From Leyella lascolaii (GTDB lineage Bacteria; Bacteroidota; Bacteroidia; Bacteroidales; Bacteroidaceae), in NCBI RefSeq assembly GCF_900079775.1, contig NZ_LT556049.1, forward strand, positions 32,468 to 96,467: DNA of 64,000 nt, in the 5' to 3' direction. The notes under the pieces are model-generated. The model made no database searches, was not told where the DNA came from, and saw only the letters and a list, made by a program, of their open reading frames with translations. The translations under genes were made by a program, and so were the position numbers. Shown in pieces: positions 16,376 through 24,493 of this stretch. Position 1 is the first letter of the stretch. The number at the start of each line of letters is the position of its first letter.

Positions 16376-16768
16376 CTAACATTTGTATCGCGGATTGGCT
16401 TCGGACAGTGAAAAGAACAAATGAATGGGCTTTTCCTGATTGGGCGCATACAGCCTTTCCATAATGAACATTCTGAAAACCATACATTCCCTGCTGCGTA
16501 GTCTGAATGCAAGAGCTATGACGATTTCAAGGCTGTACACCATGTAACGTGTCCCGTCTTCCTGTCTGATGTAGCACATGGTTGTTTCTTCCAACAGTTC
16601 ATGATTCTTATAAATATCACGGATAGCCTTGCGGATGTCACAGCAGAATACCATAAACAGGTCTGACATTTCCTGCTGTGTCATCCAAACAGGATCGGTC
16701 GGTATCGTGACCATTCCTATTTCACTAATTGTAATGATTCCTCGTTCCATGTTTGTATTATTTTTCAT
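16376..16768 (-). CDS. RhuM-like protein of integrative elements
   Basis: 130 residues. The pattern VWMTQQEMSDLFMVFCCDIRKAIRDIYKNHELLEE resembles the N-terminal DNA-binding region of RhuM-family proteins (T-x-x-x-M-A-x-L-F...). The later MVYSLEIVIALAFRLRSRECMVFRMFIMERL is also typical. It is shorter than full RhuM proteins, which carry a further C-terminal domain. Function unknown. Its ATG overlaps the stop of the upstream integrase (16765-16768), so it is the third gene of the tandem-integrase operon and may influence recombination. Confidence 0.75.
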   Translation of the reverse strand: MKNNTNMERGIITISEIGMVTIPTDPVWMTQQEMSDLFMVFCCDIRKAIRDIYKNHELLEETTMCYIRQEDGTRYMVYSLEIVIALAFRLRSRECMVFRMFIMERLYAPNQEKPIHLFFSLSEANPRYKC

Positions 16769-18096
16769 TTGTCAGAATTTCGTTTACATTCCTTTTTCCA
16801 GCCGCTGTAATTGCCACATTTGAATACACGTGAGGGCATTCCGTCATCAGGCAAGGAGAACTTGCCTTTGGTCGTTTCGGACAATACAGCCAAATCCCGG
16901 CTTACTTTCTGGTTGGTGATTTCCGCATAGATTTGGGTCGTCCGAATGGAGGAATGTCCCATCATCTTGCTGATGCTCTCTATCGGAACACCGTTGTTCA
17001 GACAAATCAGTGTTGCGAAGGAGTGTCGGCTTTGATAGTAGGTAAGGTGGCATTCCAAGCCGCATTGTTCGGCAATCATTTTCAGGCTACGGTTGAGGTT
17101 TCCGGTAATTGGCACATAAAACAGCTTACCGTCTTTTCCTTCTCCGCGATACTTTTCAATGATGCGCAGGGGGATATCTAACAACTTGATATGACACTCC
17201 GCTTTGGTTTTCTGTCGGGCAATGTGAATCCACTTGCTGCCATCCTCTTTCGTGATGATGTTGTCCTCTGTCAGGTTAGCCAAGTCAGCCCTCCCGATAC
17301 CCGTAAAAGTCGAAAAGACGAAAAGGTCTCTCGTATGGCAAAGCCTGTATGTAGGCAGTTTAGCATTCAACAGCTTTTCAAACTGCTCGCCCGTCAGGTA
17401 GCGGTGGTTCACCGGGACTTTCTCAATCTTATGTCCTGCAAACGGGTCGCGTTTGAGGATATGCTTCTTCAGGGCGAGCCGAGTCATCTTGTGCAGCAGA
17501 ATGAGATAGTCGTTGTATGCCGACACTTTCAATTTAAGTACGGTGGAAAGATAGAATGTGAAGTCTGTCATAAAGCGCATGGTCAGCGAACGCAATGGCA
17601 TGTCCTCCATGTCATACTTGTACTTCATAAAATTGTGGATATGCTTGCGTGTGGTCAGGTATCGGATATAACTGTGCCTTGTCCTGTCAATGCCCACACG
17701 TTTGGCGTATTCCTCATTATGTTCGTCCATCAATGCGAGAAGGGTTTCTTTTACCTGCGACTTACCAGTTACGGCATTCTTGATGATTTCAGCCGACACG
17801 AAGCCATAGCTGTCCACATTTTCCTTATAGGCGATACGGGCTTTGGCTTCCAATGCGGACAAGGTATCGTTCAATCTGAACAACTCCTTTTTCTTCTCGC
17901 CTGCAAGGTTTTCCTTGCGTCCGTCCATAATTGCCTTGCCTGCATCGGCATCCCAATATACAGGTTCAATTTCCAATCCTGTGGAATACTGACTCACCTT
18001 GCCGTCAAGGGTAATACGTCCCATAATGGGGCATTTGCCGTTTTTCTTTACCTTTTGTCGGTTGATGTAAAACAATAGTTTGAACGTACTTCGCAT
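16765..18096 (-). CDS. Tyrosine recombinase, second of a tandem pair
   Basis: 443 residues. It has an arm-binding N-terminus (MRSTFKLLFYINRQKVKKNGKCPIMG), a SAM-like core-binding domain (~115-215) and a catalytic domain with FVFSTFTGIGRADLANLT, YYQSRHSFATLICLNNGVPIE and MMGHSSIRTTQIYAEITNQKV, covering the Arg, HxxR, His and Tyr positions. The first catalytic motif reads TGIGRADL rather than the usual TGLRxxDL, as is common in Bacteroidota integrases. It starts 3 bases after the stop of the paralogous integrase upstream, and the two probably act together in integrating or excising the element. Confidence 0.93.
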   Translation of the reverse strand: MRSTFKLLFYINRQKVKKNGKCPIMGRITLDGKVSQYSTGLEIEPVYWDADAGKAIMDGRKENLAGEKKKELFRLNDTLSALEAKARIAYKENVDSYGFVSAEIIKNAVTGKSQVKETLLALMDEHNEEYAKRVGIDRTRHSYIRYLTTRKHIHNFMKYKYDMEDMPLRSLTMRFMTDFTFYLSTVLKLKVSAYNDYLILLHKMTRLALKKHILKRDPFAGHKIEKVPVNHRYLTGEQFEKLLNAKLPTYRLCHTRDLFVFSTFTGIGRADLANLTEDNIITKEDGSKWIHIARQKTKAECHIKLLDIPLRIIEKYRGEGKDGKLFYVPITGNLNRSLKMIAEQCGLECHLTYYQSRHSFATLICLNNGVPIESISKMMGHSSIRTTQIYAEITNQKVSRDLAVLSETTKGKFSLPDDGMPSRVFKCGNYSGWKKECKRNSDK

Positions 18097-18099
18097 GAC

Positions 18100-19437
18100 T
18101 TATCCCTCCATCATTTGTTTAACAATAGCCCTTTGTTTCCAACTTGGATTGACCCTGCGCCGGGTGTTATCCTTGCGTATTGTGGAAGGGGCTGCATCAA
18201 TCCCGAACAGGGAGAACTTGTCGCCAATGGCATCATTCAGCCTGTCCACGTCACGGTCAATCTTGTCCTGCGTGACTTTCGCGTACCGTTGTGTAGTCTT
18301 GATATGTTTGTGTCCCATGATTTTACTTACCGTTTCGATAGGAATACCCTGTGAAAGACATATTATGCTGCCGAATGTATGTCTGGCTTGATGAAATGAA
18401 ATCGGACGGTTGATACCGCACATCACAGCCATTTTCTTCAGATGAATGTTCATGCTCTCCTTCGTAAGCATAGGCAGCAGCCTGCCTGCGGCATCCATGC
18501 CCTTGTATTTTTCCAATATGGCGAGCGGTATTTCCATCAGCCTTATACATTCGGGTGTACCTGTTTTCTGACGCTCGGTGTGAATCCACAAACTTCCGTC
18601 CTCGGCTTTTACGAGGTTCTTCTCCGTCAATGCCCTCATGTCGCAGTAACAGATGCCCGTCCAGCATGAGAACAGGAACATGTCCCTTGTGAAGTTACGG
18701 TTGGGCGTGTCGTAAGTCATGTTGGCAAACTTACCCAGTTCCTCTTCCGTAAGGTACATCTGCTTGAACTCCGGCTTTTGTGGTCTGTAACCTTTGAACG
18801 GGCTGAACGGAATAATGCCACGGAACACGGCAAGCATCATCACGCTTTTCAGGCGGTTTACATGTCCGAGTATGGTCTTGGGCATGAAACGCTTGACGGT
18901 GCGCATATACATATCGAAATCCTCGATGAAATTCTCATCCATCTGCTTGACGGGCATGTCTGAAAGACGGTACTTGTCTTTCAGAAACGTGGCGAGATGG
19001 CGGTAAGTATTCGTGTAATGGTAATAGCTGGTTGCGGAACGGTTCACGCCCACACGTAAAGCATATTCCTCATTATGCTCAGTAAACAGTTTCATGATGG
19101 TGTCCTGTGCTTCCGCCAGCCCTTGATAAGCGTTCTTCACTTCCTCTGCCGAAACGACTTCTTTAATATCCTTCAGTTCGTTGAACCGTTGTCGGAGTAG
19201 AAGCAACGTGCGTTCAATCTCACGGTTTGCCATAACCGTCATTTTACTCTTGCCCGTACACCGTTGTGCCGTGGCATTCCACAACTTGGCATTTACCTTG
19301 AATTTGCAGGAAAACTGTGCGATGGAGTTCTGTTTTCCCTTGACGGCTATTCTACCCATGAGGGGAGACAGCCCGTTCTTGTCCTGTCCGCTGCGTTTGA
19401 TATAAAGCAGCACTTTCATTTCTGTCTTCATTGCCAT
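18100..19437 (-). CDS. Tyrosine recombinase, first of a tandem pair
   Basis: 445 residues, a paralogue of the next gene. N-terminus TEMKVLLYIKRSGQDKNGLSPLMG; catalytic domain with MFLFSCWTGICYCDMRALT (Arg position replaced or shifted: TGICYCD), FHQARHTFGSIICLSQGIPIE and IMGHKHIKTTQRYAKVTQDKI. The canonical first Arg of box I is not obvious, also in line with divergent Bacteroidota recombinases. As the outermost gene at the right end it is the best candidate for the element's integration function; the att site is expected in the 348 bases to its right. Confidence 0.92.
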   Translation of the reverse strand: MAMKTEMKVLLYIKRSGQDKNGLSPLMGRIAVKGKQNSIAQFSCKFKVNAKLWNATAQRCTGKSKMTVMANREIERTLLLLRQRFNELKDIKEVVSAEEVKNAYQGLAEAQDTIMKLFTEHNEEYALRVGVNRSATSYYHYTNTYRHLATFLKDKYRLSDMPVKQMDENFIEDFDMYMRTVKRFMPKTILGHVNRLKSVMMLAVFRGIIPFSPFKGYRPQKPEFKQMYLTEEELGKFANMTYDTPNRNFTRDMFLFSCWTGICYCDMRALTEKNLVKAEDGSLWIHTERQKTGTPECIRLMEIPLAILEKYKGMDAAGRLLPMLTKESMNIHLKKMAVMCGINRPISFHQARHTFGSIICLSQGIPIETVSKIMGHKHIKTTQRYAKVTQDKIDRDVDRLNDAIGDKFSLFGIDAAPSTIRKDNTRRRVNPSWKQRAIVKQMMEG

Positions 19438-19785
19438 AACTTTTTGGTTGCAATATTAGTGATACATTGCCGACCGACAGAATTGGAAATGGTGCAGAAC
19501 GGTGCAAACGGAACGGACACTGCTAAATCTGCGGATTTGAAGCCATTACCACTCGTATAATGCTTGTTTACAAGCATTAGGAATGCTGTTTTTCAGGCTT
19601 TAAGCTGGTAGCAGGACAGGTAATGACTTGGTAGCGGAAACCTTGCATTATCCTGCCTTTCCTTGCTGTTTGGCTGTAATGGCAAACAACCGCAAAACCG
19701 TTGTTTTACAACGCGTTCCGTTTGATTTTCTTTATTCCCATCTCCCTTGCTTTGATGCTTCTTTCTTGTTTTACAGTCTTATTCC
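19438..19785. other. Right junction region of the integrated element
   Basis: This gene-free stretch lies between the outer integrase and the stop codon of the chromosomal membrane-protein gene. It contains short inverted repeats, AATGCTTGTTTACAAGCATT (19559-19578) and AAATCTGCGGATTT (about 19525-19538), that could be recombinase or excisionase sites. No direct repeat matching 3815-4119 was found by eye, so the att core is undefined. Confidence 0.45.
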
Positions 19786-21123
19786 TTATACGAGATAACC
19801 GGTTATCAGCCAGCCGTTGTAACACCACAGCCAGATGGTGAGAAGCAGCGTGAGCGCACGCGCGAAACGGCTTGTCCGCGTGCCGGCGTTCCTAAGGACG
19901 TAAGCCGCCGCTATGGGTATGACAAACGCCCAGTGGGCAGTCATGATGTACACTTCGTTTATACCGAACCCGAAGACTATATGCATCGTCATGTCGAAGG
20001 CGAACCACGACAGGACGAGACGCAGCAGCCGAGAGTGTCTGCCGTACCATATTCCGGCGGCGAAGAGCAGCACTATGAGAGCCTCTACGACGTAGCTTGC
20101 CGCCCAACGGTAGCTTACGAACACCGGGCGGGTCTGCTGCACGTCCTCAAGAAGATGGCTCCGGTGGAGTTGGAGAGACTCTCCGAAGAGATTCTCTGTT
20201 ATAGAACGCATGCGAGGAGTGGTTATGTCGCTCCACTCAAGCAACGGTATGTCCTCCGTCATTGCCTTTCCGTTCTGCTTCCTTACCCACTCGTCGTGCG
20301 CCTTGAACTTGTCTCCGAAGTTCGGATTCTTCTGTTTCAGATGGTCCTCTATCTTCTTTATGTTCTCCGACTGCGGCTTGATGATAGCCTGCTGCTGCCA
20401 GTAGAACAGCCCGGCGAAGAGCAGCAGGGGGACAACGAACGCCGTGACATACCGCCACGAGAACGCCTTGCGGCCGTTGGTGAACAGAAGTGCCAGTCCC
20501 GTCTTCACTCCGTTGGAGAGCGTCATGCCCGCCGAGAGGAAGAAAAGCGTGCCTGCGAGCAACGGCGACATGGGCTTGCGCTCCTTCATTCTGGTGCCTG
20601 CTATATATATGGTAGCCACAAGAAGGAACATGGAAATGCCGAAATGGTCGGGCACCATGGTGGCTATGAGCACATGAGCGAAACCGTAGAGCATAGCCGT
20701 AAGCAGCATGGCGTCGCGCCGCGACACACCAGCCAGCCCGTTGAGTATGCGCAACATGAACACGGAGGCATATGTTGCGCAGAACACATTGAGCGAGGCG
20801 ATGAAGAAAACGGCGAAGTTGAAGCCCGTCACTTCCATGAGCCAACTGTTCAGCCAGTACAGAGGCAGGAGCAGGGCGATGTATAGCGGATGCCGCAAAG
20901 TGGAATAATGGACACGCAGGCACGACACCGCTATGCACGAGAACACGTCATATCCCGACATGTTGAGGTGGTTGTAGAATATCGTCCAGAACCCTCCGTG
21001 GGCTCCGATGGTGAACCGGTCGAACCTGCTGTATATCAAAAGACCGTTGAACAGAATGAATACCATCATCGAAACGAGCGCGAACAGCCGTTCCTCTTTT
21101 CTTATCTTGAATATTGTTTTCAT
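19786..21123 (-). CDS. Polytopic membrane protein (DUF6080-like, possible GT-C glycosyltransferase)
   Basis: 445 residues with about ten hydrophobic segments. After the first helix comes YSRFDRFTIGAHGGFW, an acidic motif in the first external loop as in GT-C transferases. Other conserved points are LRHPLYIALLLPLYW, MVPDHFGISMFLL and FGINEVYIMTAHWAFVIPIAAAYVL. All are shared with the upstream paralogue (RHPL, MVPDHF, FGINEVYIM). I believe these proteins are annotated DUF6080 in Prevotella. It may move sugars from a polyprenyl-phosphate donor to a glycan outside the membrane, in keeping with the UbiA/phosphatase genes in this cluster. That role is inference. It is the last chromosomal gene before the inserted element. 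Confidence 0.75.
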   Translation of the reverse strand: MKTIFKIRKEERLFALVSMMVFILFNGLLIYSRFDRFTIGAHGGFWTIFYNHLNMSGYDVFSCIAVSCLRVHYSTLRHPLYIALLLPLYWLNSWLMEVTGFNFAVFFIASLNVFCATYASVFMLRILNGLAGVSRRDAMLLTAMLYGFAHVLIATMVPDHFGISMFLLVATIYIAGTRMKERKPMSPLLAGTLFFLSAGMTLSNGVKTGLALLFTNGRKAFSWRYVTAFVVPLLLFAGLFYWQQQAIIKPQSENIKKIEDHLKQKNPNFGDKFKAHDEWVRKQNGKAMTEDIPLLEWSDITTPRMRSITENLFGESLQLHRSHLLEDVQQTRPVFVSYRWAASYVVEALIVLLFAAGIWYGRHSRLLRLVLSWFAFDMTMHIVFGFGINEVYIMTAHWAFVIPIAAAYVLRNAGTRTSRFARALTLLLTIWLWCYNGWLITGYLV

Positions 21124-21154
21124 CTTCGTAAAGTCGTTGTTTCATTATTCCCGT

Positions 21155-21234
21155 CAGCCGGTTTCATGCCTTCAGGCAGCCGGTTTCATGCTTTCTGGCA
21201 GCCGGTTTCATACTTTCAGGCAGCCGATAATGCG
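21155..21234. repeat. Short 22-bp tandem repeats between two paralogues
   Basis: The unit CAGCCGGTTTCATGCTTTCA plus GG/TG recurs at 21155, 21177 and 21199 with a partial copy at 21221. The 22-base period gives an open frame and sits between the two DUF6080-like genes. Confidence 0.75.
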
Positions 21235-21239
21235 TTTTC

Positions 21240-22751
21240 TCACAACAGATAAGACGCGATGAGCGTGATGTTGTAGCCCAGAAGGAAACATGTGAGCAGG
21301 AACACCGTCACACCGGCGGCACGTCTCACACGTCTGCCGGAGACTGTAAGGATGTACGCAGTGGCTATAGGAATGGCGTATATCCAGTGTGCCGACATGA
21401 TGTAAACCTCGTTTATGCCAAACCCGAGACCCATGTGCAACGCCATGTCGAGCATGAAACAAGACATGACAAGCCACATGAAGCGCGACCGGCGACCGAA
21501 CCACACACCGGCGGCAAACAGGAACAGTATGACAGCCTCTATGACATAGTTAAGCGGCGAAGAGTAATGCACTATCATGGGACGCTTCCTGAACTCGTCC
21601 ATAAGCAGGTAGTCCTTGTGCAGCTGAATGGATTCGCCGAAGAGGTTTTCCACAGCCGACATTGTGCGAGAGGTGGATATGTCGGTCCATCTCATGAACT
21701 CACCGTTGCTGATGGGCTTTCCCTGCCTCACCTTTTTAGGCTTCGCGGTTTTCTTCGGAGCCTGTCTTGCGGTGTCGGAAACGGCGTTTGAGGCACGCGC
21801 GGAGGCAGTGTCGCCGCCCGTGGAAGCCTTTACGACGGCAGATCCGTTCTTTTCCGATGTCATGGCAAGTGCTTTCCGCTCATTCTGAAGCCTCGTTTCC
21901 TTCTGCCGCTGTTCCGCTTCCTTCTTCGCCTTCAGCCTGGCTTTAGCCTCGTTGCGCGCCATATCGCGCGGCCATACTATATGGTCATACTCCAGCCGGC
22001 TGCACGTCCAGAGCAGCGCCGAAGGCAATATGACAGCGGCAAGTATGTATGAAGGACGGAAGAAACGGCGTCCGTTGACAAACAGCGCGGACATGAACGT
22101 CTTCAGACCGTTGTTGAGCGACGTTCCGGCAGTGAGCATAAAGAGCGCTATTGTGTGCCATGCCGTCATGCGTCTGCCGTCTTTCATCCACTGCCCCGAC
22201 AGGTGAAGCGTGAGCAGGAGGAGCATCATCGAGATGATGAAATGGTCGGGCACCATGGACGAAAGCATCACGAAGGCGAACGAGAAGCAGAACACCGTCA
22301 TGAGTGTGGCGTGGTTTCCGTCCAGTCCGACGATGTCGCGCATTATGCGGCGGAGGAATATCATGGCGTAGAAACCGAAGAAAATCTGTATCGCCGCCAC
22401 GATGAATATGGCGCAGTTGATGCCGGTCAGCCTCATCAGGAGCTGGTTTATAAGATACGGAACATACATGTAGAACGCCAGAAGAGGATGTCGGTAGACA
22501 TTATATCCGGCAGTCCAGTCGCTCACCACGGAATAAGTGATGGGGTCGAAACCCGATATCTGGAAGTTGCGGATGAACAACTGCCAGTAGTATTTAGTCA
22601 GAGGAGTGAACCGGTCGAAGTATTTTATGATGACAAGAGAGTTCATCGCAACGAGCATAAGCATCATTACCGCCGCGAAAAGACGCTCCTCGCGCCGCAG
22701 TCCGAATATGCGTGAGGCAGCCTTTATGAGTCTGTTGTCTTTCAGTTTCAT
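21240..22751 (-). CDS. Polytopic membrane protein (DUF6080-like), with a charged insertion
   Basis: 503 residues, paralogous to the following gene. Shared landmarks: YFDRFTPLTKYYW, VYRHPLLAFYMYVPYL, MVPDHFIISMMLL, NLFGESIQLHKDYL and FGINEVYIMSAHWIYAIPIATAYIL. It differs by a ~85-residue hydrophilic insertion around residues 265-350 (EAKARLKAKKEAEQRQKETR and further A/S/K/T-rich sequence), placed where the paralogue has a ~35-residue loop (KKIEDHLKQKNPNFGDKF). About ten TM helices are visible. As for its neighbour, a GT-C type transferase role is plausible but unproven. The pair probably arose by tandem duplication. Confidence 0.75.
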   Translation of the reverse strand: MKLKDNRLIKAASRIFGLRREERLFAAVMMLMLVAMNSLVIIKYFDRFTPLTKYYWQLFIRNFQISGFDPITYSVVSDWTAGYNVYRHPLLAFYMYVPYLINQLLMRLTGINCAIFIVAAIQIFFGFYAMIFLRRIMRDIVGLDGNHATLMTVFCFSFAFVMLSSMVPDHFIISMMLLLLTLHLSGQWMKDGRRMTAWHTIALFMLTAGTSLNNGLKTFMSALFVNGRRFFRPSYILAAVILPSALLWTCSRLEYDHIVWPRDMARNEAKARLKAKKEAEQRQKETRLQNERKALAMTSEKNGSAVVKASTGGDTASARASNAVSDTARQAPKKTAKPKKVRQGKPISNGEFMRWTDISTSRTMSAVENLFGESIQLHKDYLLMDEFRKRPMIVHYSSPLNYVIEAVILFLFAAGVWFGRRSRFMWLVMSCFMLDMALHMGLGFGINEVYIMSAHWIYAIPIATAYILTVSGRRVRRAAGVTVFLLTCFLLGYNITLIASYLL

Positions 22752-22946
22752 CTTTTTGATGTTGCTTCAGAATTGTCATGACAGTCCGTCAGGCACATTA
22801 TGCCGCCGCGTCATGGTTGTTATTATCCTATTCTATATTCTTTCTTACAGCATGTCCGCCTTTTCCCCGCTCCACATCATGGCTTTTCATTTCATTAATG
22901 AAAAACCATACGGGCAACGGACTCACGGACACCCGGTCAGCGCAGG

Positions 22947-23561
22947 CTATTTTCCGAACGGCTGGTAGTGGTGTTCGTCCGCATAGCCGAAGAGTTCCCT
23001 GTCGCCCCGGCTGTCACCATAGGCTATGACATAGAGCCGGTCGCGCCCTGTAAGAACCTCTTCCAACCGTCTCACCTTTTCCTTTCCGTAACAGTTGGGC
23101 GTGGCGAAACGTCCGGTGACGAGCCCTCCGGCCACCTCCGCCTGCGTTGATATGACGCGCACCTTTCCTGTCCCGAAGCGTGCGTCGAAGAACGGCTCGA
23201 CCCATCTGCCGATGCTTGCCGTCACCACATACACCCTCTCTCCCTTTTCCAGAGCATTGCCTATGCAGCTCATGGCGGCATGCCTGAGTATGCCGTCGCG
23301 CTTCCGGGCGAAATCGGCACACAACCTGTCGAACTCCTCCACAGGCATTCCTCCGAACAGATGTGCGAAGAGTCTTTCCTTCACACTGCCTCCTGAGACG
23401 AGCCGCAGCTTCATCATCACAAGCAGCGGACTATAGCGCAGCAGTGCCCCGATGAGCGCGCGACTGCCTTTCGCGTGCCTTATGAAGGCGATGAGCGAGT
23501 CGGCGCGCGTTATAGTGCCGTCGAAGTCGAATACGTGTACTGTCTCTTTTCCATTCATCAT
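22947..23561 (-). CDS. HAD-IB family phosphatase
   Basis: 204 residues. Motif I is VFDFDGTITRADSLIAFI at ~10-27 with the nucleophile Asp, motif II is VYVVTASIG, and the C-terminal motif III/IV region is YGDSRGDRELFGYADEHHYQPFG. This is the pattern of HAD-IB phosphatases (SerB/PGPase-like). It follows the UbiA gene on the same strand 28 bases downstream. In actinobacteria a phosphatase next to the UbiA enzyme acts on 5-phosphoribosyl-decaprenol; the same role is suggested here, giving polyprenyl-phospho-ribose. The substrate is inferred from that neighbour only. Confidence 0.88.
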   Translation of the reverse strand: MMNGKETVHVFDFDGTITRADSLIAFIRHAKGSRALIGALLRYSPLLVMMKLRLVSGGSVKERLFAHLFGGMPVEEFDRLCADFARKRDGILRHAAMSCIGNALEKGERVYVVTASIGRWVEPFFDARFGTGKVRVISTQAEVAGGLVTGRFATPNCYGKEKVRRLEEVLTGRDRLYVIAYGDSRGDRELFGYADEHHYQPFGK

Positions 23562-23589
23562 TCAATATTCCCTCACGTCTGTACAGTGT

Positions 23590-24468
23590 CTACAGATAAA
23601 TCATCACAAGGAAAGCGAGTCCCCACGCTATAAGGACAAACTGCGAGAAGCGGTCGTGCATTATCACCTTCGTAGGGTCGCCGCTCCTCTTGTCGACCAC
23701 CGTTATCTGTATATACCGCAGAAGTCCCAGCAGCACGAACACCGACGTGAGATACAGGTTCTCCGTTCCGAACTGCCTTGCCACCTCCGGCGACACGGTG
23801 TACATGATGTAGCACACAAGCGTAACGGACGCCGTGATGGTGACAGCCTGATTGATGAAGGTCAGGTTATAGCGTGTGGTGTTCTTCCGCGGAGCCTCTC
23901 CCGTCTCGTTCATGCGTATCACGTCGTCGCGCCTCTTTGCGAAAGAGAGGAACAGCGTGAGCAGGAACGTCATGAGAACAATCCATTTGCTCAGCACAAT
24001 CTCGCCCACTATGCCTCCCGCAAGGATACGCAGCACGAACCCGAAGGCGATGATGCACACGTCGATGATGGCATACTGTTTCAGCCGCGAGCAGTAAGCG
24101 AGGTTCATCACATAATAGAACAGCAGCACAGCCATCGCCGAAGGCATCAGCGGCGCAGGCAGGAAGAGCGCGGTGCCGACGCTCAGCACGAACATCACAG
24201 CCATTATCCTGTATGCCGTCCCCACCGAAACCTTTCCGGCGGCTATGGGTCTGTGGCATTTCTCAGGATGGTTGCGGTCGTCGTCGGCGTCCACTATGTC
24301 GTTGTAGCAGTAGATGGACGAAGCCGTGAATCCGAACGCCACGAACATTATGAGAGTGTTGACGAACACGCCGGTGTTGAACAGTTCGCTGCTGAAGAAC
24401 ATAGGAATAAAGACAAACAGGTTCTTTATCCATTGCTGCGGACGTATGAGTTTCAGTATATCTTTCAT
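23590..24468 (-). CDS. UbiA-family prenyltransferase, decaprenyl-phosphate phosphoribosyltransferase-like
   Basis: 292 residues, eight or nine TM helices. It starts MKDILKLIRPQQWIKNLFVF, the usual N-terminus of phosphoribosyl-type UbiA proteins. The first acidic motif is NDIVDADDDRNHPEKCHRPIAAG (N-D-x-x-D-x-x-x-D, ~56-66), which binds the metal-pyrophosphate. The second, less strict motif includes FAKRRDDVIRM (~187-197). Unlike quinone-pathway UbiA enzymes, this group joins PRPP to a polyprenyl phosphate, making a lipid-linked phosphoribose donor. The next gene is a HAD phosphatase, as in the mycobacterial arabinan pathway. Cytoplasmic membrane enzyme. Confidence 0.87.
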   Translation of the reverse strand: MKDILKLIRPQQWIKNLFVFIPMFFSSELFNTGVFVNTLIMFVAFGFTASSIYCYNDIVDADDDRNHPEKCHRPIAAGKVSVGTAYRIMAVMFVLSVGTALFLPAPLMPSAMAVLLFYYVMNLAYCSRLKQYAIIDVCIIAFGFVLRILAGGIVGEIVLSKWIVLMTFLLTLFLSFAKRRDDVIRMNETGEAPRKNTTRYNLTFINQAVTITASVTLVCYIMYTVSPEVARQFGTENLYLTSVFVLLGLLRYIQITVVDKRSGDPTKVIMHDRFSQFVLIAWGLAFLVMIYL

Positions 24469-24493
24469 ATATATAAATAGGTGTATTCATTGT

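Noticed and set aside
3950..19785. Self-transmissible conjugative element
   Set aside because: No VirB/Tra genes or coupling ATPase occur between the ends; only mobilization functions are present, so it is mobilizable at best.
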